This document shows positions 16,957 through 26,034 of a DNA stretch of 39,818 nucleotides, one piece after another. The DNA lies in assembly GCA_964404765.1 (NCBI GenBank), contig CAYOLL010000045.1, forward strand, positions 1 through 39,818. Reading direction: 5' to 3'. The first letter of the stretch is position 1. The number at the start of each line of letters is the position of its first letter. The notes beneath the pieces were generated by a model, which did not search any database, was not told the DNA's origin, and was given only the letters and a program-made list of their open reading frames with translations. The position numbers and the translations under genes were made by a program. This stretch comes from CAYOLL01 sp964404765 [NCBI: uncultured Gemmatimonadota bacterium]. Its GTDB lineage: Bacteria > 4572-55.

Positions 16957-19242
16957 TCAAAAAGAACGCATGACACATAGCTTTTTAACCGTTTGCGCGT
17001 GGGCCGATGTCAACTGATAAAAATACATCCCGGCTGCCGCGCCGGCCGCGTCCCAAATCACTTCGTGCCGTCCGGGCGCCATGTTTTTACGGATCAGCGT
17101 TTTGACGAACCGCCCGGCGCTGTTATAGATCGACAGCGTCACCGGACCGGCCTGCGGCAAAGAAAAAGGGATGGTGGTCCGCTGCGCAACCGGATTAGGA
17201 TGGTTTTGTCCCAACCAGAGGGTCTCGGTCGCAGCCGGCGTGTCTTCTTCAATGGCGGTCGGCCGATGTTGCAGGATGTATAACCCGGCCCCCCAATCGG
17301 CCACGTAAATCAAACCGTTATTCACATGGAGTTGACTCGCCGCGATCAAAGTTTCATGGTACCCAACTTCTATGGGACTGGTCGGGTCATGGATGTCAAT
17401 AACCCGCAGTCCGGAGTATCCCGCTACATAAGCATATTGGCCGACAATTTCCACAGCACGACCTGCAGCATTAGAAAACTCAACGATTTCGATTGGCTGC
17501 GCGGGGTTGCCGACATCTACGACGGTAAGTCCGCGACTACTCGCTAAATAGGCAACTTTGTTCTTTACATCCACATCTTCAGCAAACCTCCCAAACCCAA
17601 ACGGCCTGACTCCAATCGGATTGACGGGGTTGGATATGTCATAAATGTAGAGGCCGGCACCTGAAGCCAAGTAAAGATGGTTGTTCTCAATATCAACAGC
17701 CAGACACTGCTCGCACCGCCCGGAAGCCACTACAAACGGCTGAGCGGGATTTGATACATCTGCAACAACCAGGCCGTAATGGCTTGCAATGTAGGCATAG
17801 TTTTCCCGCACCTCCACATCATAAGCGCCAGCTTCCGTCTCCACAAAACCAAGCGGCGCCGGTTGCCCCGGTTGAGATACATCCACGATGAGCAGACCCT
17901 GATTGGGATGGCCGGCGTCAAGGGCAATATAAGCCAGGCTGCCGTAAACTTTGACGTTATTCATCCAAGAGGAACCGTAGGTTGTCAAATGTCGGGGGAC
18001 GGTTGGAACGGATGTATCAAAGACGGCTAAACCATTCGTCCCGGTCAAATAGGTCACATCGCCGGCATTATAAACCCCGGTCAGAAATCCGATTCCTAAA
18101 GTTCGGAAAAAGCCGGATAAAGTGAGTTTCACGGGATCGGACACCTCAACAACATAAACGCCGCGTCGATGGTTGGTCAGATACAGGTGGCGCCCATCCA
18201 GATAAAAGCCGCCGAATCCAACTCTGAATTCCCCCAGAAAAGGAACAAATGCGGGATCGCCCACATCAAAGATTTGAACGCTCTGATAACCTTCCGAGAC
18301 GCCCGGGACATAGAGCAAATTGTCCTGGATAAGGAGTTGATACGAATCGACTCCGGGCAGACGGTGAGCGGCGATTTCAATAGGCAATTGGGGTAAGGTG
18401 ATATCCAAGATCTTCAGGCTTTCATAGCGGGTCAGGTAAAGCTTATTGCCCGCCGGGTATAACCGCCGCACGACGCCCCAATCGCGCGTGTCTATCACAC
18501 TAATAGTGTCGGGTTGAGCCGGATGGCTCACATCATAGATGACCACAGTGGAATCCCGTCCGCTCAGATATAAAAGATCGTCGGCGACAACCGCGGCGTG
18601 TATTTGGCCCGTGGCTTCCAGCGTGGTCAGCAAAACAGGCCGGGCCGGGTCAGAAACATCCACGATAAAAAGATAATTATACGAGCGGATATAAGCGGTT
18701 TGCTGGTAAACTTGAATCTCGTTAACCGTACTAAATAGGTAACCCCCCAAAGGATTATACGGAACAATGATCCGACCCACCTCACGCGCTTGCGTGGGTT
18801 GAGAAATATCCAAAACGGTAAGGCGAACATGCCTGCTCTCAATGCCGAGCAGGTAAACAAAGGGATAGGCCGCGTCGAGCGCAACGCATCCGCCCGGCGT
18901 TTCAACATTTTTTATCAACCTGGGCCGGGCCGGATCAGAGACATCCAAAATGGTTAGAAAACCGTTGGCGGCGACGTACGCCACATTGTTTTGTACCACA
19001 ATATCGAGTGGCTGTGGGTTGTCCACCCGGGCCACCAAATCCACATTCCAGCGGTCTTCAACATAAACCGAATCGCCCCGATCATGGCGAAATCCATATT
19101 CTGGCGTGCGCGGGTCGATCATCTTTTCCCGCATGGCCAGAATCCGGGCCCGGCGGTCATCGGCCGGCAAATCCCATTCCGCGCGTACCGGTTGGGCATC
19201 AGCCATCGCTGCAAATAATAGGATCAGCAGTAAAATTGTCAT
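16957..19242 (-). CDS. Secreted LVIVD-repeat beta-propeller protein, paralog 2
   Basis: A 761-residue secreted protein with signal peptide MTILLLILLFAAMADA, a conserved N-terminal block (LPADDRRARILAMREKM, then EYGFRHDR and VEDRWNVDLV), 13 LVIVD repeats and a C-terminal FlgD-Ig/type IX-like domain (GQNHPNPVAQ, SIYNSAGRFVKTL, GMYFYQLTSA). The N- and C-terminal blocks are almost identical to paralog 3, even in DNA, while the propeller centre has diverged. The start follows the TGA of a small hydrophobic ORF by six bases; the nearest purine-rich site, GGAG, lies inside that ORF, suggesting translational coupling. Role unknown; surface binding or a structural role is typical speculation for the family. 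Confidence 0.88.
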   Translation of the reverse strand: MTILLLILLFAAMADAQPVRAEWDLPADDRRARILAMREKMIDPRTPEYGFRHDRGDSVYVEDRWNVDLVARVDNPQPLDIVVQNNVAYVAANGFLTILDVSDPARPRLIKNVETPGGCVALDAAYPFVYLLGIESRHVRLTVLDISQPTQAREVGRIIVPYNPLGGYLFSTVNEIQVYQQTAYIRSYNYLFIVDVSDPARPVLLTTLEATGQIHAAVVADDLLYLSGRDSTVVIYDVSHPAQPDTISVIDTRDWGVVRRLYPAGNKLYLTRYESLKILDITLPQLPIEIAAHRLPGVDSYQLLIQDNLLYVPGVSEGYQSVQIFDVGDPAFVPFLGEFRVGFGGFYLDGRHLYLTNHRRGVYVVEVSDPVKLTLSGFFRTLGIGFLTGVYNAGDVTYLTGTNGLAVFDTSVPTVPRHLTTYGSSWMNNVKVYGSLAYIALDAGHPNQGLLIVDVSQPGQPAPLGFVETEAGAYDVEVRENYAYIASHYGLVVADVSNPAQPFVVASGRCEQCLAVDIENNHLYLASGAGLYIYDISNPVNPIGVRPFGFGRFAEDVDVKNKVAYLASSRGLTVVDVGNPAQPIEIVEFSNAAGRAVEIVGQYAYVAGYSGLRVIDIHDPTSPIEVGYHETLIAASQLHVNNGLIYVADWGAGLYILQHRPTAIEEDTPAATETLWLGQNHPNPVAQRTTIPFSLPQAGPVTLSIYNSAGRFVKTLIRKNMAPGRHEVIWDAAGAAAGMYFYQLTSAHAQTVKKLCVMRSF

Positions 19243-19248
19243 CGCAGT

Positions 19249-19377
19249 TCACGGCTCCGTAACGGAGGGCGTTTGTTGGACTCCAACCGCAGCTGCTGCA
19301 ACTACGACACCTAAAAATTGGCATCCAATCCAGACGAGGCCCAACAGAAGAGGAAACGGATGCATGACTTTGTTCAT
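19249..19377 (-). CDS. Small hydrophobic peptide ORF between LVIVD paralogs (42 residues)
   Basis: An ATG at 19377 begins MNKVMHPFPLLLGLVWIGC, then a valine/alanine-rich hydrophobic run and a short polar tail (VQQTPSVTEP), stopping seven bases before the next gene. About 26 consecutive apolar residues would form one membrane helix. A copy of the same frame lies upstream of paralog 1 (16831-16950), and over their shared core three of four base differences are silent, which suggests the frame was once under coding constraint. A 13-codon copy abuts pbpC. The upstream purine-rich sequence is GAAAGAAG. I do not recognise a family. The alternative is a non-coding spacer with a chance open frame. 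Confidence 0.4.
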   Translation of the reverse strand: MNKVMHPFPLLLGLVWIGCQFLGVVVAAAAVGVQQTPSVTEP

Positions 19378-19389
19378 ATTAGACTTCTT

Positions 19390-21750
19390 TCAAAAAGAAC
19401 GAATGACACCTAGCTTTTTAACCGTTTGCCGGCCGGCTGACGTGAGTTGATAAAAATACATTCCGGCCGCCGCGCCGGCCGCGTTCCAAATCACTTCGTG
19501 CCGTCCGGCCGGCATGTTTTTACGAATCAGCGTTTTGACAAACTGCCCGGCGCTGTTATAGATCGACAGCGTCACCGGACCGGCCTGCGGCAAAGAAAAA
19601 GGGATGGCGGTCCGTTGCGCAACCGGATTCGGGTAGTTTTGTCCCAACCACGGTTGCGCGCCGGCAGCGCTATCCGGTTCATCTTCAATGGCCGTGGGTT
19701 TATGCTCCAGAATGTAGAATCCGGCGGACAAATCCGCCAAATAAACCAGGCCGTTATCCCACTGGAGCTGCATGGCGTCACGCAGCGTTTCATGATAACC
19801 AACCTCGACCGGACGGACGGGATCGCTGATATCCAGCACCCTTAAGCCGGTGGATCCGGCGGCAATATAAGCGTAGGAGCCTGCAACTTGAATGTCTGTC
19901 GGATCACCCCGGGAAAATTCAAGGGTAGCGATCTCAACCGGCTGGGTCGGATCGCTCACATCCGCCACCCGCAGGCCAAAAGCAGTGTCGGCGATATAAA
20001 CCCGCTTTCCGGCGACGGCGATTCCCCAAAAGTTGCCACGGCTACCGAGGAAACCGACCTGGACCGGCTGCGCCGGATCGCTCACATCCAGAATATGGAG
20101 CCCGCCATAACCGGCCGAGACATAGGCATAATGTCCAACCACCTGAATATCCAGGCCCGGTCCAAAAAGAAAATCAGAGGCCACGATCCGGGGCCGGGCC
20201 GGATCGGCAATGTTGACAATCGTATAGCCGCCATGATCGGACAGGTAGGCGTAATCGCCGCGCACCTCCAGGCTCCAAACGACTGCTTTTGTCATCAGAA
20301 AGCTAACGAGGAATGGCCGGGTGGGGTCCGCCACATCGATAATCAAAAAACCCCGATCCCACAGGGCGGCATAAGCATAGCGGCCTTGTACATCCACAAA
20401 CCACAGCGACAGCGAATCGGGCTTATAGGTCCCCAGGTGAATCGGGCGGGCGGCATCCGACGTATCAAAGATATGCAGACCCATTTTGGCGCCGGTGAGA
20501 TAGCACAAGCCATTGACCTGTTTGACACATGATACCTCACCCAGGGTCTGATACCGACCGGCCAATACCGGTTGGCCGGGATGGGCGACATCCAGCACCT
20601 GGACCCCCTCTGAGGAGAGCGCCAGGTATAACCGCGAGGCCTCGACAAAAAACTCCAAAACCGCCGGGGCATTATAAGCGCACAGACGCTCGACGGCCCG
20701 TGGGAACGTCATATCCAGAATATAGATCAATGAAAAAGATTCAAAGAGGAGGCGGTCGACCACGTAGGCATAAGGGGCTTGAATGACGATTCGCCACAGT
20801 TGACTGCCGGGGAATTCATAGTCGGCCAGACGCAACGGCGCTTCCGGCGCAAGCACATCGACCATCATAATGCCGTCCCTGCTCATCAGGCAGGCATAGT
20901 GATCGATCAGGCCAATATCCCGAACCCGGCCCCAATCCCGCAAATCCAGGAAGCCGGTCGCAACCGGATTGGCGGGACTGCGGATATCATAAATCATGAA
21001 CGTGGAATCCAGCGTCCCGACATATAAATGACCGGCGGCAGCATAAAATCCGCCTACCTCACCCGCCGGCTGAATGGCTCCAACAGCCGCCGGCTGAAAC
21101 GGCACGCTGACATCAACTAAATGAATCAGCCGAACCAATTTGTTGGCAACCCGCTGCCGCGCTTTTATGATCACGGTCTGGCCGGAGACTTGAATGACCT
21201 CGGTATCGTATGTGTCAGGCAAAACCAATTTGGCGATAACGACCGGCCGATCCGGGTGCGAAATATCGAGGACTTGCAATTGCCTGCCCGCGATGACGTA
21301 CAGATAAGGATAGGCCAAATCCAAAAGTGAACAGCCGTCCGGCATTTCAAAGTTGGTTATCAATTTTGGCTGCGCCGGGTCGGAGACATCCAGGGTCGTC
21401 AAAAAGCCTGCCCCGGCGACATAGGCAATCCCATCCTTAACAACGATATCCTGCGGCACCGGGCTGTCGGTCCGGCTGACCAGGTCCACGTTCCAGTGGT
21501 CTTCAACAAAAGCCGAGTCGGTCCGATCATGGCGAAATCCGTATTCCCGCGCGCGCGGGTCGGTCATCTTTTCCCGCATGGCCAGAATCCGGGCCCGGCG
21601 GTCATCGGCCGGCAAATCCCGTTTATCCCAGGTATCGCCTAACATCTGAGCCGCCGCCCCGCTCCATAAGAGCAAAAGCAGCAAAAAAGCCCAACCTTGC
21701 TGACAAATAAAAATCCTGAACACCTGACATATGGAGATTGGCGGTTTCAT
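19390..21750 (-). CDS. Secreted LVIVD-repeat beta-propeller protein, paralog 3
   Basis: A 786-residue secreted protein. The frame is open to 21918, but the ATG at 21750 has AAAGGA eight bases upstream and opens a signal peptide (MKPPISICQVFRIF..., long leucine core, SGAAAQ cleavage region), so I use it. The conserved block LPADDRRARILAMREKM follows, then about 13 LVIVD repeats (cores such as LDVSDPAQP, IDVADPTRP and LDISDPVRP) and a FlgD-Ig/type IX-like C-terminus ending KKLGVIRSF. It is the first gene of the array in transcription order; upstream is holA across a 195-base gap with paired hairpins. Function unknown beyond the family. Confidence 0.88.
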   Translation of the reverse strand: MKPPISICQVFRIFICQQGWAFLLLLLLWSGAAAQMLGDTWDKRDLPADDRRARILAMREKMTDPRAREYGFRHDRTDSAFVEDHWNVDLVSRTDSPVPQDIVVKDGIAYVAGAGFLTTLDVSDPAQPKLITNFEMPDGCSLLDLAYPYLYVIAGRQLQVLDISHPDRPVVIAKLVLPDTYDTEVIQVSGQTVIIKARQRVANKLVRLIHLVDVSVPFQPAAVGAIQPAGEVGGFYAAAGHLYVGTLDSTFMIYDIRSPANPVATGFLDLRDWGRVRDIGLIDHYACLMSRDGIMMVDVLAPEAPLRLADYEFPGSQLWRIVIQAPYAYVVDRLLFESFSLIYILDMTFPRAVERLCAYNAPAVLEFFVEASRLYLALSSEGVQVLDVAHPGQPVLAGRYQTLGEVSCVKQVNGLCYLTGAKMGLHIFDTSDAARPIHLGTYKPDSLSLWFVDVQGRYAYAALWDRGFLIIDVADPTRPFLVSFLMTKAVVWSLEVRGDYAYLSDHGGYTIVNIADPARPRIVASDFLFGPGLDIQVVGHYAYVSAGYGGLHILDVSDPAQPVQVGFLGSRGNFWGIAVAGKRVYIADTAFGLRVADVSDPTQPVEIATLEFSRGDPTDIQVAGSYAYIAAGSTGLRVLDISDPVRPVEVGYHETLRDAMQLQWDNGLVYLADLSAGFYILEHKPTAIEDEPDSAAGAQPWLGQNYPNPVAQRTAIPFSLPQAGPVTLSIYNSAGQFVKTLIRKNMPAGRHEVIWNAAGAAAGMYFYQLTSAGRQTVKKLGVIRSF

Positions 21751-21837
21751 CTGATTTTTCCTTTGGGAAAGCCCTTGCCTTTTGGAAAGCCGACTTAAGT
21801 TATAGGACACAACTATTTTCATAATTTTTGGAGTGTC

Positions 21838-21905
21838 ATGCCGGAGTGTTTTTATCCGGCATCTTCTTTGTGATAGCAAGATTCCGACTAAAAACGTGTC
21901 GGAAT
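21838..21905. repeat. Twin hairpin repeat between holA and the LVIVD array
   Basis: Two adjacent hairpins: ATGCCGG/CCGGCAT (21838-21844 and 21856-21862), and ATTCCGAC/GTCGGAAT (21881-21888 and 21898-21905). Both loops contain TTTTTA or its complement. The outer words are of the GTCATGCCGG type, linking this to the repeat at 14475-14499. Placed just downstream of holA, it could also terminate holA transcription. Confidence 0.5.
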
Positions 21906-21945
21906 GCCAGTGCGCCAAATTATGAAAGTAATTCTGTCTGAGAAC

Positions 21946-22938
21946 TTACCGTGCGCATAGCTCGTAAACCAGTCTTTCCATCAGCGCTTCCGGCACACCG
22001 GCAGAGGTTTTTAATTCCAAATCCACAGCATATAAAAGACTAAAACTGCGCTCCAGTTCAGCCTCTTTAAAACGCTTGGCCTGATTGATCAGATCGTCGA
22101 CAAAAAAAGGATTCACGCCAATCTTGCCGGCCAGTTCCGGACGCGGTGTCTGCTCCTTTAAGAGCGCCTTAACCTTTGTGAGCTGCAAGAAAAAATACAT
22201 GAGCGAGACAATAATTTTGATTGGCGCTTCGCCGTTGAGGACTAAATGCCGCATGAGCGCCATCGCATCGCCGGGCAACCGCTCGCCGATTTTCCGTTGC
22301 AAATCATAAATGGTGTTAACGCGCCATTTGCCGACAATAAACTCCACATCTTCCAGGGTTATGTTTTTTCGATCCCCGGTATAAATATCAAGTTTTTCAA
22401 TCTCGTTCGCCAGATCGTAAAGATCGTTGCCCACACTCAGGTGCAAACGCTGCCCGGCCTGAGAAACAATTTGTTTGCCAATCTGGCTAAACCGGCCCTG
22501 CAGCCATTGCGGTATCTGATTATCGTACAACGGCTTGCATTCTACTTCAGCGCCTATTGTTTTCGCGGTGGCATAGAATTTCTCGCGCCCGTTAATTTTA
22601 GCGGCAGTGTAAATTTGATAGGTTGTTGACGGCGGTTTTTGGATATAAGGCAACAGTCGGTCACGATCCGCCTTGTTTAATTGCTCGACGTTTCGCACAA
22701 TAACCACCCGATGTTGACCAATCATTGGCCATGAAGTAATTGCCGATAGAATTCGACCGATATCGGCTTTTTCACCATCAAAAATATCCAGATTAAATGC
22801 CGATGTCGCTGGATCTACCAACTTTTTACGCAATGCGCCAACCGTTTCATCAATCAGCAGACTTTCCTCACCATAAATGAGGAGTACCAAATCTAATTTG
22901 CTTTTTTTGAGATAGGCTAAAAATTCAATGGCTTTCAT
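21946..22938 (-). CDS. holA: DNA polymerase III subunit delta
   Basis: HolA is the delta subunit of the clamp-loader complex; it opens the beta sliding clamp during replication. The 330-residue length and the pattern fit the family: an N-terminal LIYGEESLLIDE strand-helix (degenerate P-loop region), FNLDIFDGE, the WPMIGQHRVVIVRN strand, the central LYDLANEIEKLDIY helix, and the C-terminal LVLNGEAPIKIIVSLMYFF helices that pack into the clamp-loader collar. The delta subunit does not hydrolyse ATP, and no intact Walker A motif is present, as expected. It is transcribed toward the LVIVD array but separated from it by hairpin repeats, so it is probably an independent unit. Confidence 0.93.
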   Translation of the reverse strand: MKAIEFLAYLKKSKLDLVLLIYGEESLLIDETVGALRKKLVDPATSAFNLDIFDGEKADIGRILSAITSWPMIGQHRVVIVRNVEQLNKADRDRLLPYIQKPPSTTYQIYTAAKINGREKFYATAKTIGAEVECKPLYDNQIPQWLQGRFSQIGKQIVSQAGQRLHLSVGNDLYDLANEIEKLDIYTGDRKNITLEDVEFIVGKWRVNTIYDLQRKIGERLPGDAMALMRHLVLNGEAPIKIIVSLMYFFLQLTKVKALLKEQTPRPELAGKIGVNPFFVDDLINQAKRFKEAELERSFSLLYAVDLELKTSAGVPEALMERLVYELCAR

Positions 22939-23294
22939 TTAGCGTCTTTTGAAAAAGTTATGGTGTTGTTTGACAACAAATTTCGGTCGAGCGCGATGCC
23001 GCCGGAACCGTGTCAAAAAGGAGCGGATTCCTGCACATACAAGAAATTGCGTGGTAAGAACTTACAGCGAGGATTCATCTGAAATTGAAGGACATAACCC
23101 GGGCAGGCCGGAACCAAAAAAGCATTCCAACACAGAATCGCTGAGAACGCAGAGAAGAACGATTTTCAAAAAAAATAAACTCGGCATTCTCTGCGCCGCT
23201 GTGTCACAATATTTTTGCCAAGAAAGCAAGGATTTGGCTTTTTTAGATAGTTTTTGTCTGTGTGACTGCGTAAGCGTCAAATCGAAACCATCTT
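22939..23294. other. 356-base intergenic region with repeat copy
   Basis: No gene is credible here; the plus-strand frame across it is a translated repeat. The right two-thirds is an interspersed repeat (23131-23250). Near 22963-22976 there is a short palindrome (TTGTTTGACAACAA) upstream of holA that could be an operator or chance. I see no convincing promoter. Confidence 0.5.
23131..23250. repeat. Interspersed inverted repeat, second copy
   Basis: A left arm CACAGAATCGCTGAGAACGC plus AGAGAA (23131-23156) faces a right arm TTCTCTGCGCCGCTGTG (23187-23203), imperfect reverse complements around an A-rich centre. The following block (23213-23248, TTTTTGCCAAGAAAGCAAGG...) matches 375-412 near the left edge of the window, so the two loci share a repeat family. 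Confidence 0.55.
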
Positions 23295-24314
<1,020 letters not shown>

Positions 24315-24395
24315 GAGACTTTCTACTCCGTTTCGTGCTCAAAAATCGCTTATTAAAGTTACAGGCAATAAAAATAAAGATCGCGGAAAAGACGG

Positions 24396-25910
24396 CTATT
24401 CCGCCTGCTTCTTGACGATATGCTTTTTAAACGCATCCAACTCCGCCGCATATTGAGCGTCATATAAATGGCAACGGACAAGATGATTCGGCTTAATCTC
24501 CTGCAACTCCGGCTCGACCGTATCGCACTCGGCAATCTTGAACTCACAGCGGGTGCAGAACTTACAGCCTTTGGGAAAGCTGAGAATATTCGGCACCATG
24601 CCGGGGATGGCTTCCAGACGCTCGCGGTTTTTTTGCTCCGGGCGCGGGATGGAATTGATCAGCCCAAACGTATAGGGATGGGACGGGCTATCGAACAAGT
24701 CGATGACCGGCGCGACTTCCTGTATCTTGCCGCCGTACATCACAATAACCCGCTCGCACGTTTCCGCTACCACCGCCAGGGCATGGGTAATGAGCACAAT
24801 CGCCGCTTCCTGCCGCTTCGTTTTCAGCTCGATCATCAGCTCCAGGATTTGGGCCTGAATGGTGACATCCAACGCCGTAGTTGGCTCGTCGGCAATCAAC
24901 AGGGAGGGATTGCGGGCCAGCGCCATGGCAATCATAGCCCGCTGCCGCATACCGCCGGAAAATTGATGCGGATATTCACGCATCCGTCGTTCCGGGTCGG
25001 GAATGCCCACGGCTTCCAGCAGCTTGACGCCTTCTTTAAACAACTTTTGCGATTGCTCGCGATAATTGGCCGGAATCAGCATATCCAGCACAAAAACCAG
25101 CACCATAAAAGCAACCGGAATGAGCGCTCCGCCAACAAAACCAGCGGCCACCGCAACCGGTTTAAACGTCCAACCCAGCAGGAGTTGCGAGAAGAGCATG
25201 ACCAGCACACCGGCCACAGTCGCGCCAATCAGCTTCCCTTTCAACGGCGATTGTTTGATACTTTCTTTTGTTTCCATCACCCAATCGCGAAAAAAGTCAA
25301 ACAGACTTTTCGGATAGATGGCTTCAATAATCTGCATCCCGATCATAAAAACCGGGTTCAGCGAGGTCATCGGCTCCTGAAAGATCATGGCCATATCGCG
25401 CCCGCGCAATTGCCGGATACGGCTATACATATTTTGTCGGAATTCGCGCAGCGGCCCGGCCTGCGGCGAGCTGAAAAATAAGAAATACATGACCGAAAAC
25501 GCCGCAACCATTGAAAGAAGGAAAGCAATTACACCGGGAATCGGCAAGGCAAAATGGGCAATAATCCAGGCGGTGATAAATACAGCCGAAACCATCATCC
25601 GCTGATCAAGATCCAATCGGGGGAAAAATTTGTATTCGGGCAGCGCTTTAATCCGCTGGAGTTCGGTGCCGTTAAAAATATTTTCGCCGTTAAAGCTGAT
25701 CATACCGTCGATGACTTCACCGGGCGGATTAGGAATCAGTTGCATGACGGAATTAACTGTGACGGATTTGCCGGAGCCGGATTCGCCCACAATCCCCAGA
25801 ATTTCGCCTTTGTAGACGTCAAAATCAACGCCGTCAACAGCTTTCGCAATTTTGTCGCCCACCCGGAAGTGGGTCTTCAGTCCTTTGACCTCGAGCAATT
25901 TTTCGCGCAT
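24396..25910 (-). CDS. Peptide ABC transporter ATPase (OppD/DppD type) with two hydrophobic insertions
   Basis: A 504-residue ATPase, against about 330 for the family. All ABC motifs are intact: Walker A GESGSGKS (42-49), Q-loop [11 protein letters not shown] (Gln178), signature FSGGMRQR (317-324), Walker B LLIADEP with Glu342, and H-loop His376. The C-terminus has the cysteine-rich GCKFCTRC oligo_HPY region. The extra length is two inserts. The first, between Walker A and the Q-loop (about 75 extra residues), holds hydrophobic stretches at about 105-122 and 126-147. The second, between the Q-loop and the signature (about 83 extra residues), holds stretches at about 226-246 and 252-279. Both are flanked by basic residues, as expected for two-helix hairpins entering and leaving on the cytoplasmic side. 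The reading frame is uninterrupted. No clear Shine-Dalgarno is seen before the ATG. Confidence 0.9.
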   Translation of the reverse strand: MREKLLEVKGLKTHFRVGDKIAKAVDGVDFDVYKGEILGIVGESGSGKSVTVNSVMQLIPNPPGEVIDGMISFNGENIFNGTELQRIKALPEYKFFPRLDLDQRMMVSAVFITAWIIAHFALPIPGVIAFLLSMVAAFSVMYFLFFSSPQAGPLREFRQNMYSRIRQLRGRDMAMIFQEPMTSLNPVFMIGMQIIEAIYPKSLFDFFRDWVMETKESIKQSPLKGKLIGATVAGVLVMLFSQLLLGWTFKPVAVAAGFVGGALIPVAFMVLVFVLDMLIPANYREQSQKLFKEGVKLLEAVGIPDPERRMREYPHQFSGGMRQRAMIAMALARNPSLLIADEPTTALDVTIQAQILELMIELKTKRQEAAIVLITHALAVVAETCERVIVMYGGKIQEVAPVIDLFDSPSHPYTFGLINSIPRPEQKNRERLEAIPGMVPNILSFPKGCKFCTRCEFKIAECDTVEPELQEIKPNHLVRCHLYDAQYAAELDAFKKHIVKKQAE

Positions 25911-25941
25911 GATGGTAACCAGAGTCAGAAGTGAACTTTTT

Positions 25942-26028
25942 CACCCTAAGGATTTGCTTTTAACCCTTAGGGTGTGATTTTCATACCAAAACCAAACCCT
26001 AAGGGTTAAAAGACAAACCCTTAGGGTT
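25942..26028. repeat. Two CCCTAAGGG hairpins between permease and ATPase genes
   Basis: Hairpin one pairs CACCCTAAGG (25942-25951) with CCTTAGGGTG (25965-25974). Hairpin two pairs AACCCTAAGGGTT (25995-26007) with its exact complement AACCCTTAGGGTT (26016-26028) around an 8-base loop. Each arm is itself nearly palindromic, so arms can also pair with each other in other combinations. They fill the 124-base spacer between yejE and the first ATPase gene and may act as an attenuator or mRNA-stability element. Confidence 0.65.
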
Positions 26029-26034
26029 ATTTAT

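Noticed and set aside
19888-20532. A 214-codon plus-strand frame opposite LVIVD paralog 3.
   Set aside because: Antisense of regular repeats; the open frame follows from codon bias on the true coding strand.
21751-21918. Upstream extension of LVIVD paralog 3 to 21918.
   Set aside because: It runs through a hairpin repeat, has no Shine-Dalgarno, and would place 56 residues before a normal signal peptide.
24468-25481. A 337-codon plus-strand open frame opposite the OppD-type ATPase gene.
   Set aside because: It is the antisense of a gene with all ABC motifs; its peptide is rich in His, Gln and Arg with no family pattern.
24396-25910. The long ATPase might be a frameshift artefact or a fusion of an ATPase with a permease.
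   Set aside because: The frame is continuous, the ATPase motifs flank each insert in the right order, and the inserts lack any permease coupling-helix motif.
25995-26028. AACCCT-like words resemble telomere repeats.
   Set aside because: They are arms of hairpins inside an operon, not tandem head-to-tail copies at a DNA end.
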